Assembly (NCBI GenBank): GCA_947471985.1
Contig: CANIZL010000078.1
Location: forward strand, 1-33,407
DNA length: 33,407 bases
Reading direction: 5' to 3'
Source of the DNA: Verrucomicrobiota bacterium
GTDB taxonomy: Bacteria; Verrucomicrobiota; Verrucomicrobiia; Limisphaerales; UBA9464
Part shown: piece by piece, positions 23,864 to 33,338 of the stretch
How positions within the stretch are numbered: position 1 is the first letter of the stretch
How the letters are laid out: every line of letters starts with the position of its first letter
The notes under the pieces: model-generated
Seen by the model: the letters and a program-made list of their open reading frames with translations, nothing else
What the model was told of the DNA's origin: nothing
The model's database searches: none
Program-made: the position numbers and the translations under genes

Positions 23864-26158
23864 ATGAATCGTCTCCCCAGGCTCGTAACGCTGTTGCTTT
23901 GGATCGGCCTTGTCCGGGCGGCGGATCCAGTCGTGCCCTTGGCGGGCACGCAGCCGTTGACCGTTCCCGGGGACCTGGCTTCCAATCTGGTGGCGGGGGT
24001 GGATCGATTTCTCCTCCGCAAGATTGAGGAATCCGTGGCCTTACGGGCCCGGTATTGGCACCGCGATTTCACGTCGGCGGACGCTTACAACCGGTCCGTG
24101 GAAACCAACCGCCAACGCCTGGCGCGGATTCTCGGCGTGCGGGACGCCCGATCAGCGGTGACCACTCCTGAGCTCCTCGCGACGGTGGATCAACCCGCAC
24201 GGGTGGGGCAGGGAGCGGGCTACGACATCGATGTGGTTCGTTGGCCAGCGTTCGGCGGTGTCCATGGCGAAGGCTTGCTGCTGACACCAACGGGCCGGGC
24301 GCCCGTGGCCGATCTGATTGCGATTCCCGATGCCGAACAGACTCCGGAACAACTCTGTGGCCTGGCTCCGGGCATTCCGGTGGAATCACAATTCGCCCGA
24401 CGCCTGGCGGAAAGTGGCTGCCGGGTGCTGATCCCGACGATCATCGATCGCACTATGGGGCCGCATCTGGGGCGGGCCCGATTGACGGCGCGGGAGTTTC
24501 TTTACCGCTCGGCGTTTGAGCTGGGGCGGCATTTGATCGGCTATGAGGTGCAGAAGGTTCTAGCCGCGGTGGATTGGTACGCAGCATCCGGGGGCACAGC
24601 GCGGCGGCCCGTGGGTGTGATCGGATGGGGTGAGGGCGGACTGCTGGCCTTGTACGCCGGGGCGCTGGATACGCGCATTGGGGCGGTGGCGGTCAGTGGT
24701 TACTTCGAGGACCGGAATCATGTCTGGGAAGAACCGATTGATCGGAATGTGTTTGGCTTGCTGGAACAATTTGGCGACGCCGAACTGGCGAGTCTGGTGG
24801 CGCCGCGGCCGTTGATTCTTGAAGCGGCGCGCGGACCGGAGATCACGGTTTCGGGGCAGGGCGGTGGCGCGCCGGCCCGCCTGTTGACGCCGCGACGGGC
24901 CACGGTGGAGCAGGAGGTGCAGCGGGCCCGTCAATTGATGGCGGGACTGCCGGGGACGGCAGCCTTGGAATTGATCGTGAGCGGGGACGGAACCGGACCG
25001 TTTGGTACGGAGCGCGCGTTGCAGGCGTTCCTGCGGGCCGCCGCGCCGGGCGCACCGTTGGCGGCGGGTGGCGCGGCGCCGCGGGCGACCCGCGCTCCGG
25101 TGGATCCCGCCGGGCGGCAACTTCGCCAACTCCAGGAGATCGATCACCATTCCCAACGTCTTTTGGCGGAGAGCCCCGAGGTGCGCCGGGAATTCATGAA
25201 GCGGCTCGATTTCAAATCGCCGGAAGCTTACGCCCGGAGCAGTGAAGACTATCGTCGGTATTTCTCCGAGGAGGTCGTGGGCCATTTCGACGATCCGCTG
25301 CTGCCGCCGAATGTTCACAGCCGGCAGGCGTATGAAACCGAGAAATGGATCGGCTACGAGGTGACGTTGGACGTCTTTCCGGAGGTGATGGCGTACGGGC
25401 TCCTGTTGGTTCCCCGGGATTTGAAACCGGGGGAACGGCGGCCGGTGGTCGTCTGCCAGCACGGGCTGGAGGGACGCCCCCAGAACATTGTCACCGGAAA
25501 CCATGAAGCGTACCACGATTTTGCCGCACGGCTCGCGGACCGCGGCTTCATTACGTTTGCCCCGCAGAATCTATACATCTTCACCGACCGTTTCCGCACT
25601 CTCCAACGGAAGAGCAATGCGCTGAAGAAGACGCTGTTTTCCACCATCGTTCCGCAGCACCAGCAAATTGTCGACTGGCTGGGAACACTGCCCTTCGTGG
25701 ATTCCGGGCGGATTGCGTTCTACGGCCTCAGCTACGGCGGGAAGTCGGCGATGCGCATTCCGCCGTTGGTGACCAAGTATGTCCTGTCGATCTGCTCGGC
25801 GGATTTCAATGAGTGGGTGGGCAAGAATGCGGCGACGGCCGGGACGATGGGGCGGTATAGTTATGTCTGGGGCGGGGAATATGAGATCTTCGAATTCGAT
25901 CTTGGCAGCACCTTTAATTATGCGGAAATGGCGGCGCTGATTGCCCCGCGACCGTTCATGGTGGAGCGCGGGCACTTCGATGGCGTGGCGCCGGACGAGA
26001 GCGTGGCGTGGGAGTTCGGGAAGGTGAAGTTCCTGTACGCGGCTCGACTCGGGCTCGGGGACCGGTGCGAGATGGAGACGTTTGTGGGCCCCCATACGAT
26101 CAACGGCAAGGGGACGTTTGATTTCCTCCATCGCCATCTGCGTTGGCCGCAACCGTAA
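23864..26158 (+). CDS. Secreted double alpha/beta-hydrolase, N-terminal half probably inactive
   Basis: The product is 764 residues. The signal peptide is MNRLPRLVTLLLWIGLVRAA. Two alpha/beta-hydrolase-like halves follow, about 45-400 and 410-764. The second half has a good nucleophile elbow GLSYG with Ser623 and a likely catalytic His744 ('VGPHTI'), plus an acetyl-xylan-esterase/dienelactone-hydrolase look ('VVVCQHGLEGRP', 'APRPFMVERGHFDGVAPDE'). The first half has the same position as GWGEG (254-258), so the nucleophile serine is replaced by Gly and it is probably non-catalytic. A glycine/alanine linker (about 395-410) joins them. Likely an exported esterase on plant-derived or microbial polymers. 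The start ATG at 23864 gives the signal peptide. Confidence 0.82.
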   Translation: MNRLPRLVTLLLWIGLVRAADPVVPLAGTQPLTVPGDLASNLVAGVDRFLLRKIEESVALRARYWHRDFTSADAYNRSVETNRQRLARILGVRDARSAVTTPELLATVDQPARVGQGAGYDIDVVRWPAFGGVHGEGLLLTPTGRAPVADLIAIPDAEQTPEQLCGLAPGIPVESQFARRLAESGCRVLIPTIIDRTMGPHLGRARLTAREFLYRSAFELGRHLIGYEVQKVLAAVDWYAASGGTARRPVGVIGWGEGGLLALYAGALDTRIGAVAVSGYFEDRNHVWEEPIDRNVFGLLEQFGDAELASLVAPRPLILEAARGPEITVSGQGGGAPARLLTPRRATVEQEVQRARQLMAGLPGTAALELIVSGDGTGPFGTERALQAFLRAAAPGAPLAAGGAAPRATRAPVDPAGRQLRQLQEIDHHSQRLLAESPEVRREFMKRLDFKSPEAYARSSEDYRRYFSEEVVGHFDDPLLPPNVHSRQAYETEKWIGYEVTLDVFPEVMAYGLLLVPRDLKPGERRPVVVCQHGLEGRPQNIVTGNHEAYHDFAARLADRGFITFAPQNLYIFTDRFRTLQRKSNALKKTLFSTIVPQHQQIVDWLGTLPFVDSGRIAFYGLSYGGKSAMRIPPLVTKYVLSICSADFNEWVGKNAATAGTMGRYSYVWGGEYEIFEFDLGSTFNYAEMAALIAPRPFMVERGHFDGVAPDESVAWEFGKVKFLYAARLGLGDRCEMETFVGPHTINGKGTFDFLHRHLRWPQP

Positions 26159-26186
26159 GGAGAATCGACTCGGGCGGAAGTATCGG

Positions 26187-26969
26187 ATGGTCGCTTTTGG
26201 CATGCATCGGAATTGTGGCCGTGGAAGACGTTTTGCCCGGTCGGCCGGTTGTGCCGGCCGGGTGGCGGCGCGCCTTTTAGCCTTGCTGGTGCTGGCCGGA
26301 ATACTGCTGCTGGGCTTGCTGGCCCGGCGTCGGATGTCGCGAGACGCGGCGGAAGTTGCTGCAGCGGTTATCGAGGCCACCACCCGCAGCGAGCCTGCCG
26401 ATGTGACCAATACGGAACCTTCCGGTGACGCCGGAGCACCGGCAGTGGCGCCGGCGGCGCCTTTGGAACCTGAGGATCAGGCGCGGAAACTCGTGGAGGA
26501 GTTGGTGGCGCTGAAACTCACGCGGCCGGATGCGGCGGATAAGGGCGTGACGGAATTTCGCCTTTTGCTTCAGGAACTCCTGAGTCTGGACACGGCGGCG
26601 CTGCCCGCTTTGGCGGAATACTTTCAACGATCCGACACGGTGCGGTACGAATCGGAAGCCGGAACCAACCCGCTGGGAGCTGCCACCCTGCGCCTCGCGC
26701 TGCTACAGCTGCTGCCGGATATTTCGGCGCCGGATAACGAGGAATTTCAGGCGCGCCTGCTGCCGTTGGTGGCGGATCCGGACGAGGTGGTGTTGCTCGC
26801 CCGGCAGCTGCAGATTGCGGCGCCGGGCGAGCATCGGGAGGCCCTGTTGGAAGCGGCCCGGGCCTCCCTCGCGATGACGCGGGAGGGCCGATTCCCTGGC
26901 CGGGATATCGGCCCAGTGCTCAAGCTGATCGAGCGACTCGAGGCCGCTGCGCCGGACCCCGGGCGCTGA
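26187..26969 (+). CDS. Membrane-anchored helical protein of unknown function
   Basis: This 260-residue protein has a basic N-terminus, one transmembrane helix (about 27-46, 'VAARLLALLVLAGILLLGLL') and a disordered Ala/Pro-rich linker (about 60-95). An alpha-helical domain follows with repeating leucine-rich pairs ('EFRLLLQELLSLDTAALPAL', 'LRLALLQLLPDI', 'LARQLQIAAPGEHREALLEA') like HEAT-type repeats. The start at ATG 26187 is chosen over 26202; 26082 would overlap the hydrolase coding region. It begins 28 bp after the hydrolase stop, so it is probably in its operon. No family recognised. Confidence 0.6.
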   Translation: MVAFGMHRNCGRGRRFARSAGCAGRVAARLLALLVLAGILLLGLLARRRMSRDAAEVAAAVIEATTRSEPADVTNTEPSGDAGAPAVAPAAPLEPEDQARKLVEELVALKLTRPDAADKGVTEFRLLLQELLSLDTAALPALAEYFQRSDTVRYESEAGTNPLGAATLRLALLQLLPDISAPDNEEFQARLLPLVADPDEVVLLARQLQIAAPGEHREALLEAARASLAMTREGRFPGRDIGPVLKLIERLEAAAPDPGR

Positions 26970-26999
26970 CGGGGTATTTCCGCATCCCCGCCGTTTCCT

Positions 27000-28112
27000 T
27001 TAGCGCAGACGATCGGGATTCAAGCCCTGCAGGTCCTTGGGCAGGAACAAACCGTCCCGGCGGATCACTTCGCCGTCGAAGGCCACTTCGCCACCGCCCC
27101 ATTCCTTGCGCTGAATGAGCACCATGTCCCAATGCACGGCGGATTTATTGCCATTGCCGCAGTCCTCATAGGCTTGGCCCGGGGTGTAGTGCAGCGAACC
27201 GGCGATCTTCTCGTCGAACAGGATGTCGCACATCGGCTGCTGAATATAGGGATTGAAGCCGAGGCTGAATTCGCCGATCCGACGGGCTCCGGGATCGGTA
27301 TCGAGGATTTCGTTGAGACGCCGTTCATTGCCACCGGCGCAGCTCGCTTTGACGATGCGCCCCTGCTTCAGTTCCAGCCGCACGTTCTCAAACTTGGTGC
27401 CGGAATAGATCGTGGGCGTGTTGAATTGAATAACGCCTTCGGAAGACGTCAGCGTGGGGCAGGAGAAGCACTCCCCGTCCGGAATGTTGCGGATGCCTTC
27501 GCAGGGCTTGGCACCGATGCCCTTGATGGAAAAGGATAGATCCGTGCCGGGACCGGTGATCCGCACCTGGTTGGTGCGCTTCATCCGCTTTTCCAGAGGC
27601 AGCATGGCCTTCGCCATCTTGGCGTAGTCCATGGTGCAGACATCGAAGTAGAAATTCTCGAAGGCCTCCGTGCTGAGGTTGGCCGCCTGGGCCATGGAGG
27701 GCGTCGGCCAGCGGAGGACGCACCACTTGGTCTTGTTGACCCGGTAGTTCAGGACCGGGCGGATGGTCTTGGTATACAGCTTGAGGGCGGCGGCGGGGAC
27801 ATCGCTGGTCTCCGCGCTATTCAGGGCGCCGCGGATCGCAATGTACGCCTGCATGCGCTTCATCCGGGCGATCTCGATGTCGTGCACCAACTTCGCGTGC
27901 TCCGGGGTCGTGCCCATCTGGGCCTCGCGGACCAGGCGCAAGTGGCGGGTCTCCACGATCGGAATCGCACCAACGGCCCGGGCGGCCCGGACCAGGGCGA
28001 CGCCGATGTCATCTGGTACGTCGACGAGGTCGAGCAGGACGGTTTCACCCTTTTGAAGGTTGCACGAGTACTCCACCAAGAGGCGGGCCAATTTTTCAAT
28101 TCGCGGATCCAT
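27000..28112 (-). CDS. Aminopeptidase, M29-type thermophilic metallopeptidase family
   Basis: A 370-residue protein. The opening MDPRIEKLARLLVEYSCNLQ then 'KGETVLLDL' is the typical AmpS/AmpT/PepS (M29) start; the M29 catalytic cleft residues are near 'GPGTDLSFSIKG', 'GECFSCPT', 'GNERRLNEILD' and 'HWDMVLI'. Such enzymes are cytoplasmic metal-dependent aminopeptidases releasing N-terminal residues from peptides. The start is ATG 28112, with AGGAG 11 nt upstream on the minus strand; the longer frame to 28235 is not credible. It is convergent with the anchored helical protein (30-bp gap) and divergent from the rhamnose operon. Confidence 0.85.
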   Translation of the reverse strand: MDPRIEKLARLLVEYSCNLQKGETVLLDLVDVPDDIGVALVRAARAVGAIPIVETRHLRLVREAQMGTTPEHAKLVHDIEIARMKRMQAYIAIRGALNSAETSDVPAAALKLYTKTIRPVLNYRVNKTKWCVLRWPTPSMAQAANLSTEAFENFYFDVCTMDYAKMAKAMLPLEKRMKRTNQVRITGPGTDLSFSIKGIGAKPCEGIRNIPDGECFSCPTLTSSEGVIQFNTPTIYSGTKFENVRLELKQGRIVKASCAGGNERRLNEILDTDPGARRIGEFSLGFNPYIQQPMCDILFDEKIAGSLHYTPGQAYEDCGNGNKSAVHWDMVLIQRKEWGGGEVAFDGEVIRRDGLFLPKDLQGLNPDRLR

Positions 28113-28435
28113 GATGCAAAAAGCTCCTAAACATGTCAGAAGCGGCCGGATTGCACAGGGGGAAGGTGGGTGGTTTTTTGGTGGCCTAATGGTGACCTGG
28201 CGGAATTGCTGCCGCGGAAACGAACCGGATTGCAAGCTCGCCGAGACGATCGCGAATTGGCGTTGCGGCTGTTGATGGGGCGGACCCGCACGGTTCGTTC
28301 ATCGGTCTGGTAGACGACTCCGTAAATTGTTTCCCCGGATGCCCGCCTATAGGGGGTGTTACGGAACGTGAGGTGTCGGATGGGCTTGATTTCCCGTTCG
28401 CGCTGGGCGGCTGGGTGTGTTTAGAGTCGGCCATC
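28113..28435. promoter_or_regulatory. Divergent intergenic region between the aminopeptidase and the rhamnose operon
   Basis: About 320 bp hold no gene and presumably carry both promoters. A perfect 9-bp inverted repeat AACGAACCG (28219-28227) and CGGTTCGTT (28291-28299), 63 bp apart, could be a pair of operator half-sites. A weak promoter-like pair TTGTTT (28327) and TATAGG (28348) with a short 15-bp spacer lies about 85 bp before rhaA. All regulatory calls here are tentative. Confidence 0.3.
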
Positions 28436-29731
28436 ATGAAACCTCCGGTCAGCACACGTGGCCCCCGGGCATTGACCCTGCCGGCTGGGGTGGCGTGTGC
28501 CCGTGCGCAGTTTGCGGATGTGGGGGTGGACGTGGATCAAGCCCTGCACCGGCTGGAGCAGATTTCGCTGTCGTTGCACTGTTGGCAGGGGGATGACGTG
28601 GTGGGTTTCGAACGGACCGGGTCGTCCCTCGGTGGTGGACTGGCGGTGACGGGGAACTATCCGGGGCGCGCGCGCACTCCGGGGGAATTGCGGTCGGATC
28701 TGCAAAAGGCCCTGTCACTGATCCCGGGGCGGCATCGCGTTAATTTGCACGCCAGTTATGGCGAGTTTGGCGGCGAGCGGGTGGAACGGGATGCGATTGA
28801 ACCCGGGCATTTTGCCGGCTGGCTGGCGTGGGCGCAGGCCGAGGGCTTGGGTTTGGATTTCAATCCCACGTGTTTTGCGCATCCCCTGGCGGCTACTGGT
28901 TTGACCCTGGCGCATCCGGATGCAGCGGTGCGGCGGTTTTGGGTGGAGCATTGCCGGCGGGCACGGGAGATCGGGGCCGGTTTCGGGGAACAATTGGGTT
29001 CGGCGTGTGTCACGAATCTTTGGATTCCGGATGGGTTCAAGGATACGCCGGCGGATCGCCGCGGCGCACGGGAGCGGTTGCTGGAATCGCTGGATGCGGT
29101 GTTTGAACGGGCTTGGCCCGCAGCGCAGTTGCTGGATGCGGTGGAGAGCAAACTGTTCGGGATCGGGGCGGAAAGTTGCACGGTGGGATCCCACGAGTTT
29201 TACCTCGGATATGCGGTGACGCGGCGGAAGTTGCTGTGTCTGGACGCGGGCCATTTCCATCCCACGGAGTCCATCGCGGACAAACTCTCGGCGGTGTTGC
29301 CCTTCGTTCCCGGCGTCTTGTTGCACGTGAGCCGCGGGGTGCGGTGGGACAGCGATCACGTGGTGACCTCCACCGATGAATTGCAGGCGATCACCCGGGA
29401 AGTGGTGGCGAACGACTACCTCGATCGGGTGCGCATTGGATTGGATTATTTTGATGCCAGCATCAATCGCGTGGCGGCCTGGGTGATCGGATCCCGGGCG
29501 GTGCAACGGGCGTTGCTGGCGGCCTTGTTGGAGCCACCGCGGATTCGGGAAGCCGAGAAGGCGGGCGATTTCACGGCCCGTCTGGCGTGGCAGGAGGACG
29601 CGAAATCCCTGCCGTACGGATTCATCTGGGACGACTATTGCGAACGCCAGCAAGTGCCCGGGCAGGGCGGTTGGCTGGACGAAGTGCGGCAGTATGAACG
29701 GGAGGTTCAGCAGAGCCGCAGCGGGAATTAA
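28436..29731 (+). CDS. rhaA: L-rhamnose isomerase
   Basis: This 431-residue protein shows the RhaA family pattern clearly: '[12 protein letters not shown]', 'GLTLAHPD', '[10 protein letters not shown]', '[13 protein letters not shown]', '[26 protein letters not shown]', '[22 protein letters not shown]', '[17 protein letters not shown]' and '[19 protein letters not shown]'. It interconverts L-rhamnose and L-rhamnulose in the cytoplasm, the first step of rhamnose breakdown, and uses divalent metals bound by conserved Glu, Asp and His in these motifs. Start: ATG 28436, no strong ribosome site. The transporter genes follow directly on the same strand, which makes the substrate assignment of the whole operon to L-rhamnose likely. 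Confidence 0.96.
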   Translation: MKPPVSTRGPRALTLPAGVACARAQFADVGVDVDQALHRLEQISLSLHCWQGDDVVGFERTGSSLGGGLAVTGNYPGRARTPGELRSDLQKALSLIPGRHRVNLHASYGEFGGERVERDAIEPGHFAGWLAWAQAEGLGLDFNPTCFAHPLAATGLTLAHPDAAVRRFWVEHCRRAREIGAGFGEQLGSACVTNLWIPDGFKDTPADRRGARERLLESLDAVFERAWPAAQLLDAVESKLFGIGAESCTVGSHEFYLGYAVTRRKLLCLDAGHFHPTESIADKLSAVLPFVPGVLLHVSRGVRWDSDHVVTSTDELQAITREVVANDYLDRVRIGLDYFDASINRVAAWVIGSRAVQRALLAALLEPPRIREAEKAGDFTARLAWQEDAKSLPYGFIWDDYCERQQVPGQGGWLDEVRQYEREVQQSRSGN

Positions 29732-29770
29732 TGGGTGGGACAACGTTTCTTTCGGCCGGCCCCGATACTG

Positions 29771-31357
29771 ATGAGGACGCCCTTACTTCAGCTCAGCGAT
29801 ATCACCAAATCCTTTGGTGCCGTACAGGCGTTGCGGGGAGTGTCCTTCGATCTCTACGCGGGTGAGGTGCACGCCTTGCTGGGGGAAAACGGTGCGGGGA
29901 AATCCACGCTCATCAAAATCATCACCGGGGCGCATCAACCCGATGGGGGATCGATGGTGCTTCGGGGGGAGATCGTCACGCGGCTTTCCCCGGCGGAAGC
30001 ACATGCGCGTGGGGTGGCGTGCATTTATCAGCAACCGGCTCTTTTCCCGGATCTCAGCGTGATGGAGAACCTGGCGTTGCGGTTGGAGCCCGTGCGTCCG
30101 TTCCGTCGAGTGAACTGGGCGCAACGACGGGCGCGTGCGATTGAATTACTGCAACGGGTGGGGGCGGAAATTGCGCCCGAGCAGGAAGTGCGGGAGCTAT
30201 CGATGCCCGAACAACAATTGGTGGAGATCGCGGCGGCGGTGGGGGCGGGGGCGGGGATTGTGATCATGGATGAACCGACCGCTTCGTTAACGCGGAAGGA
30301 ACAGGAGCGATTGTTTTCCGTGGTGCGGGAAATGCGCCGGGAGGGGGTGGGAGTGATCTATATTTCTCACCGATTGGAGGAGATTTTTGCCCTCGCGGAT
30401 CGGGTCACGGTTCTACGGGATGGCGCCAGCGTGGGCACTCGGGGCGTGCAAACGAACGTCGCCACCGAGGCAGCGTCGGGGTCGAGCGGGAGGCCGGCGG
30501 AGGGACTTACCGAGGCGGCCCTGATTCAACTGATGGTGGGACGTGCCGTGACAATGACCCGGCAGGCGCGCGATCGGGCGCCGGGCGCGGAGGTGTTGTC
30601 GGTGCAGCAATTGTCGTCGGTGGCCGGTGGAATCCGCGATGTTTCACTGCGGGTGCGATCGGGCGAAATTGTCGGGTTGGCCGGGTTGGTGGGGGCGGGG
30701 CGCACGGAGTTGGCCCGCGTGTTGTTTGGATTGACCCCGGCGGACCGCGGGGAGATTCGGATCGACGGGCGGACGGTGGCGATCACTTCGCCGGCGGTGG
30801 CGGTGGGTTTAGGGCTGGCCTATTTGCCGGAAGACCGGCGGCGCCACGGAATCATTCTGGAGCTGCCGGTGGTGGCCAACATCTCCCTGGCGGTCCATCG
30901 GCGACTGTTTCCCGGGACGTGGCTGCGATCCGGTCCCGAGCGGAAGTTGGCGACGGAGCTGGTGCAGCGCTTGAGCATCAAGACGGATGGCGTGGACGCG
31001 CCGGGAAGTTCCTTGAGCGGTGGCAATCAGCAGAAGGTGGCCCTGTCGCGTTGGTTGGCGACGCAGCCCAAGGTTTTGATTCTGGATGAACCGACCCAGG
31101 GCGTGGATGTCGGCGCGAAGAGTGAGATCCACCGGTTGATTCGGGAGTTGGCGGACGCGGGATTGGCCGTGTTGTTGATTTCGAGTGATCTTCCCGAGGT
31201 GCTGGCCTTGAGCGACCGCCTGCTGGTGATGCGCGGGGGCACACTGGTGGCGGAGCTGCCGGCGGGAAGTGAGGGGCCGGCGGTGATGGCGGCGGCCTTG
31301 GGGCAAGCCCGTTCATCGGATGGGAACCGATCGGCAAACGGAGGGTTCGGGCCGTGA
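29771..31357 (+). CDS. rhaT: CUT2-type sugar ABC transporter ATPase, probably L-rhamnose
   Basis: The product is 528 residues with two ATPase halves. The first has Walker A GENGAGKST (38-46), a degenerate signature 'LSMPEQQ' (143-149) and Walker B 'IVIMDEPTA' (163-171). The second has a degenerate Walker A 'GLVGAGRTE' (305-313), signature LSGGNQQ (415-421) and Walker B 'VLILDEPTQ'. This asymmetry is normal for RbsA-like (CUT2) proteins. A serine/glycine-rich linker (about 225-245) is longer than usual. The symbol follows the rhamnose ABC system (rhaSTPQ) because of the preceding rhaA. ATG 29771 is chosen over a GTG at 29735. Its end overlaps the next gene by 4 bp (GTGA). Confidence 0.9.
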   Translation: MRTPLLQLSDITKSFGAVQALRGVSFDLYAGEVHALLGENGAGKSTLIKIITGAHQPDGGSMVLRGEIVTRLSPAEAHARGVACIYQQPALFPDLSVMENLALRLEPVRPFRRVNWAQRRARAIELLQRVGAEIAPEQEVRELSMPEQQLVEIAAAVGAGAGIVIMDEPTASLTRKEQERLFSVVREMRREGVGVIYISHRLEEIFALADRVTVLRDGASVGTRGVQTNVATEAASGSSGRPAEGLTEAALIQLMVGRAVTMTRQARDRAPGAEVLSVQQLSSVAGGIRDVSLRVRSGEIVGLAGLVGAGRTELARVLFGLTPADRGEIRIDGRTVAITSPAVAVGLGLAYLPEDRRRHGIILELPVVANISLAVHRRLFPGTWLRSGPERKLATELVQRLSIKTDGVDAPGSSLSGGNQQKVALSRWLATQPKVLILDEPTQGVDVGAKSEIHRLIRELADAGLAVLLISSDLPEVLALSDRLLVMRGGTLVAELPAGSEGPAVMAAALGQARSSDGNRSANGGFGP

Positions 31358-32310
31358 TAAATCGATACTTTCGCGAAATCTCGGTGGCGACGGCGTTGCT
31401 GTGCGTGCTCGTGCTGATGGCGATTTTTGCGCCGCATTTTTATGAGGGGCAGCCGTTGTTGTCGCGTCTGACCGCGGCGGCGCCGCGACTGCTGGTTGCG
31501 GGCGGAATGACCCTGATCCTGTTGACCCGGCAGATTGATATATCGGTCGGATCGGTTTTCGCTCTTTGCGGTGTGGTGGGCGGGAGTTTGTTGGCGGCGA
31601 ATTGGCCGATGGGGTGTGTGGTGCCATTGGTCCTCCTGCTGGGGGGCTTGGCGGGTGCGGTGAACGGCGCATTGGTGGCGGGGCTGGGGTTGCCGTCGAT
31701 TGTGGTAACGCTGGCGACCATGGTGACCCTGCGGGAGGCCTTGCGGCTCGCCCAGCAAGGGGTGTTTGTGAATCTGCCGGAGCGGGTGCAGTGGTTTGGG
31801 CTCTCCATGAACGCGGGACAGGCGTGGGTTTGTGGGCTGGTGGGTGTGGTTTGGGTGCTGCTGGCCCTGGTCTTGCGGTGCGGTGCGGCGGGTCGGTTTT
31901 TGTATGCGGTAGGTTCGGATGCCGAAGCGGCGAGGCTCGCGGGGCTGCGTCCGCGGGTGACGACGTTCTGGACGTTTGTGGTGCTGGGTGGATTGACTGG
32001 CTTGGCGGCGGTGTTTCAGCTGGTTCAGGCGCCGCAGGTGGATCCGGCCATGGGGCGGCAGTTGGAATTGGAAGCCATTGCCGCCGCGGTGGTCGGGGGC
32101 GTGGCCATCTCCGGCGGTCGCGGCAGTCTCTGGGGCGTACTGGCGGGTTTCTTGTTGCTCACCTGTATTGGACCGGCGCTGACGTATCTGGGGGTGAAAC
32201 CTTACTGGGACAAGGCGATCCAGGGAGCGGTGGTTTTGCTGGCCGTTACGGCGGACGGCTGGCGGCGGTGTCGGCCGCGAATCGAATCGGGTCGTCGGAA
32301 GACTGGATGA
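31354..32310 (+). CDS. rhaP: CUT2 sugar ABC transporter permease, probably L-rhamnose
   Basis: A 318-residue polytopic permease with about 8-10 hydrophobic helices and the BPD_transp_2 landmarks 'LLTRQIDISVGSVFALCGVVGG', 'LPSIVVTLATMV', 'AVGSDAEAARLAGLRP' and 'VVGGVAISGGRGSLWGVLAG'. With the ATPase and the second permease it forms the membrane channel for sugar uptake. It starts at GTG 31354, overlapping the ATPase stop, and itself ends at TGA 32308-32310, overlapping the next ATG by 4 bp: translational coupling. The paired-permease layout matches the rhaP/rhaQ type. Confidence 0.9.
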   Translation: MINRYFREISVATALLCVLVLMAIFAPHFYEGQPLLSRLTAAAPRLLVAGGMTLILLTRQIDISVGSVFALCGVVGGSLLAANWPMGCVVPLVLLLGGLAGAVNGALVAGLGLPSIVVTLATMVTLREALRLAQQGVFVNLPERVQWFGLSMNAGQAWVCGLVGVVWVLLALVLRCGAAGRFLYAVGSDAEAARLAGLRPRVTTFWTFVVLGGLTGLAAVFQLVQAPQVDPAMGRQLELEAIAAAVVGGVAISGGRGSLWGVLAGFLLLTCIGPALTYLGVKPYWDKAIQGAVVLLAVTADGWRRCRPRIESGRRKTG

Positions 32311-33338
32311 AGCAAATGAACCTCACCCCTCGCACCCCGATGAGCTATCGACCCAGTTTTCGTTTTCGACCGGAGTATGTCCTGCTGCTGGTGCTGGTGT
32401 TGGAAGTGTTGTTCTTCCAAATCAACGGACGGAATTTTGGCACGCGCGACAATGTGGAAAACATGGTCCGGCATTCGGTGGAGCTGGGGCTGCTGGCGCT
32501 GGCCTTGTTGCCGGTGATTTTGACGGGTGGCATTGACCTATCGGTGGGGTCGTTGCTGGGGTTGTGTGCGGTGGTTTTGGGAAAGCTGTGGCGTGATGCT
32601 GGCCTGCCGTGGCCGGCGGCGGCGGCGCTCACGCTCGGTTTTGGGGCGCTGGCGGGAGGCTTCAATGCCCTGCTGATCACCCGACTGCGCCTGCCTCCCT
32701 TGATCGTGACGCTGGGAACCTACTCGTTGTTTCGGGGACTGGCCGAAGCGCTCACCCGGGGGACGGATGCGTTTACCAACTTTCCCGCGAGCTTTCTCGA
32801 TTTGGGCGGCGGCCGGGCGGCGGGTTTGCCGGTGCAGGCCTGGATTTTTCTGCTGGTGGCGGTGGGGGTCTGGGCATTGGTGCATCGGACCACTTTTGGC
32901 CGGTCCTTGCGGGCGATCGGGTTTTCTCCCGAAGGCGCCCGGTATGCGGGCCTGCCGGTTTCGAGTCGTCAAACGTTGGTCTACGTGCTGTCGGGGACGA
33001 TAGCCGCCTTGGCATCGGTGACGTATACAGCCCGCTTGGGTACGGCGAAAGCAGATGCCGGTATGGGGTATGAGTTGGCCGCCATCACGGCGGTGGTGCT
33101 GGGGGGAACGAGCATTTTTGGCGGGATCGGCAGCGTTGGCGGCACACTTTTTGGGGTCGCCACCCTGGCGATTCTTAACAATGGCCTGGGCCGCCTGCCG
33201 TCGACCATGAGTCACGCCGCGGAATTGTCCGGTTTGCTGACCGGGGGATTGCTGTTGGTCGCTCTGACGGGGCTGAGGCTCTCCACTCAATGGAGTCTGC
33301 GGCCGAGAAGCCGCGGCAGCGGTGTCAGACACTTTTGA
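32307..33338 (+). CDS. rhaQ: CUT2 sugar ABC transporter permease, second subunit, ends in a repeat
   Basis: A 343-residue permease, homologous to the preceding one. It has 'LLPVILTGGIDLSVGSLLGLCAVV', 'LPPLIVTLGTYSLFRGLAEA', 'AIGFSPEGARYAGLPV', and 'ITAVVLGGTSIFGGIGSVGG', the RbsC-like motifs. The start ATG 32307 sits in ATGA overlapping the previous stop; an open frame runs far upstream but is out of context. The last residues 'GVRHF' and the TGA at 33336-33338 come from the first GTGTCAGACAC repeat, so the C-terminus is partly repeat-derived. The periplasmic binding protein and the kinase and aldolase of rhamnose use are expected beyond the window edge. Confidence 0.9.
   Translation: MKQMNLTPRTPMSYRPSFRFRPEYVLLLVLVLEVLFFQINGRNFGTRDNVENMVRHSVELGLLALALLPVILTGGIDLSVGSLLGLCAVVLGKLWRDAGLPWPAAAALTLGFGALAGGFNALLITRLRLPPLIVTLGTYSLFRGLAEALTRGTDAFTNFPASFLDLGGGRAAGLPVQAWIFLLVAVGVWALVHRTTFGRSLRAIGFSPEGARYAGLPVSSRQTLVYVLSGTIAALASVTYTARLGTAKADAGMGYELAAITAVVLGGTSIFGGIGSVGGTLFGVATLAILNNGLGRLPSTMSHAAELSGLLTGGLLLVALTGLRLSTQWSLRPRSRGSGVRHF

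Noticed and set aside
24560-25516. 318-aa minus-strand open frame
   Set aside because: It is antisense to the double hydrolase, Arg/Gln-rich, without domain signs.
31566-32306. Upstream extension of the last permease frame
   Set aside because: It overlaps the first permease in another frame and reads as Gly/Ala/Val-rich shadow; the ATGA overlap at 32307 is the normal coupled start.
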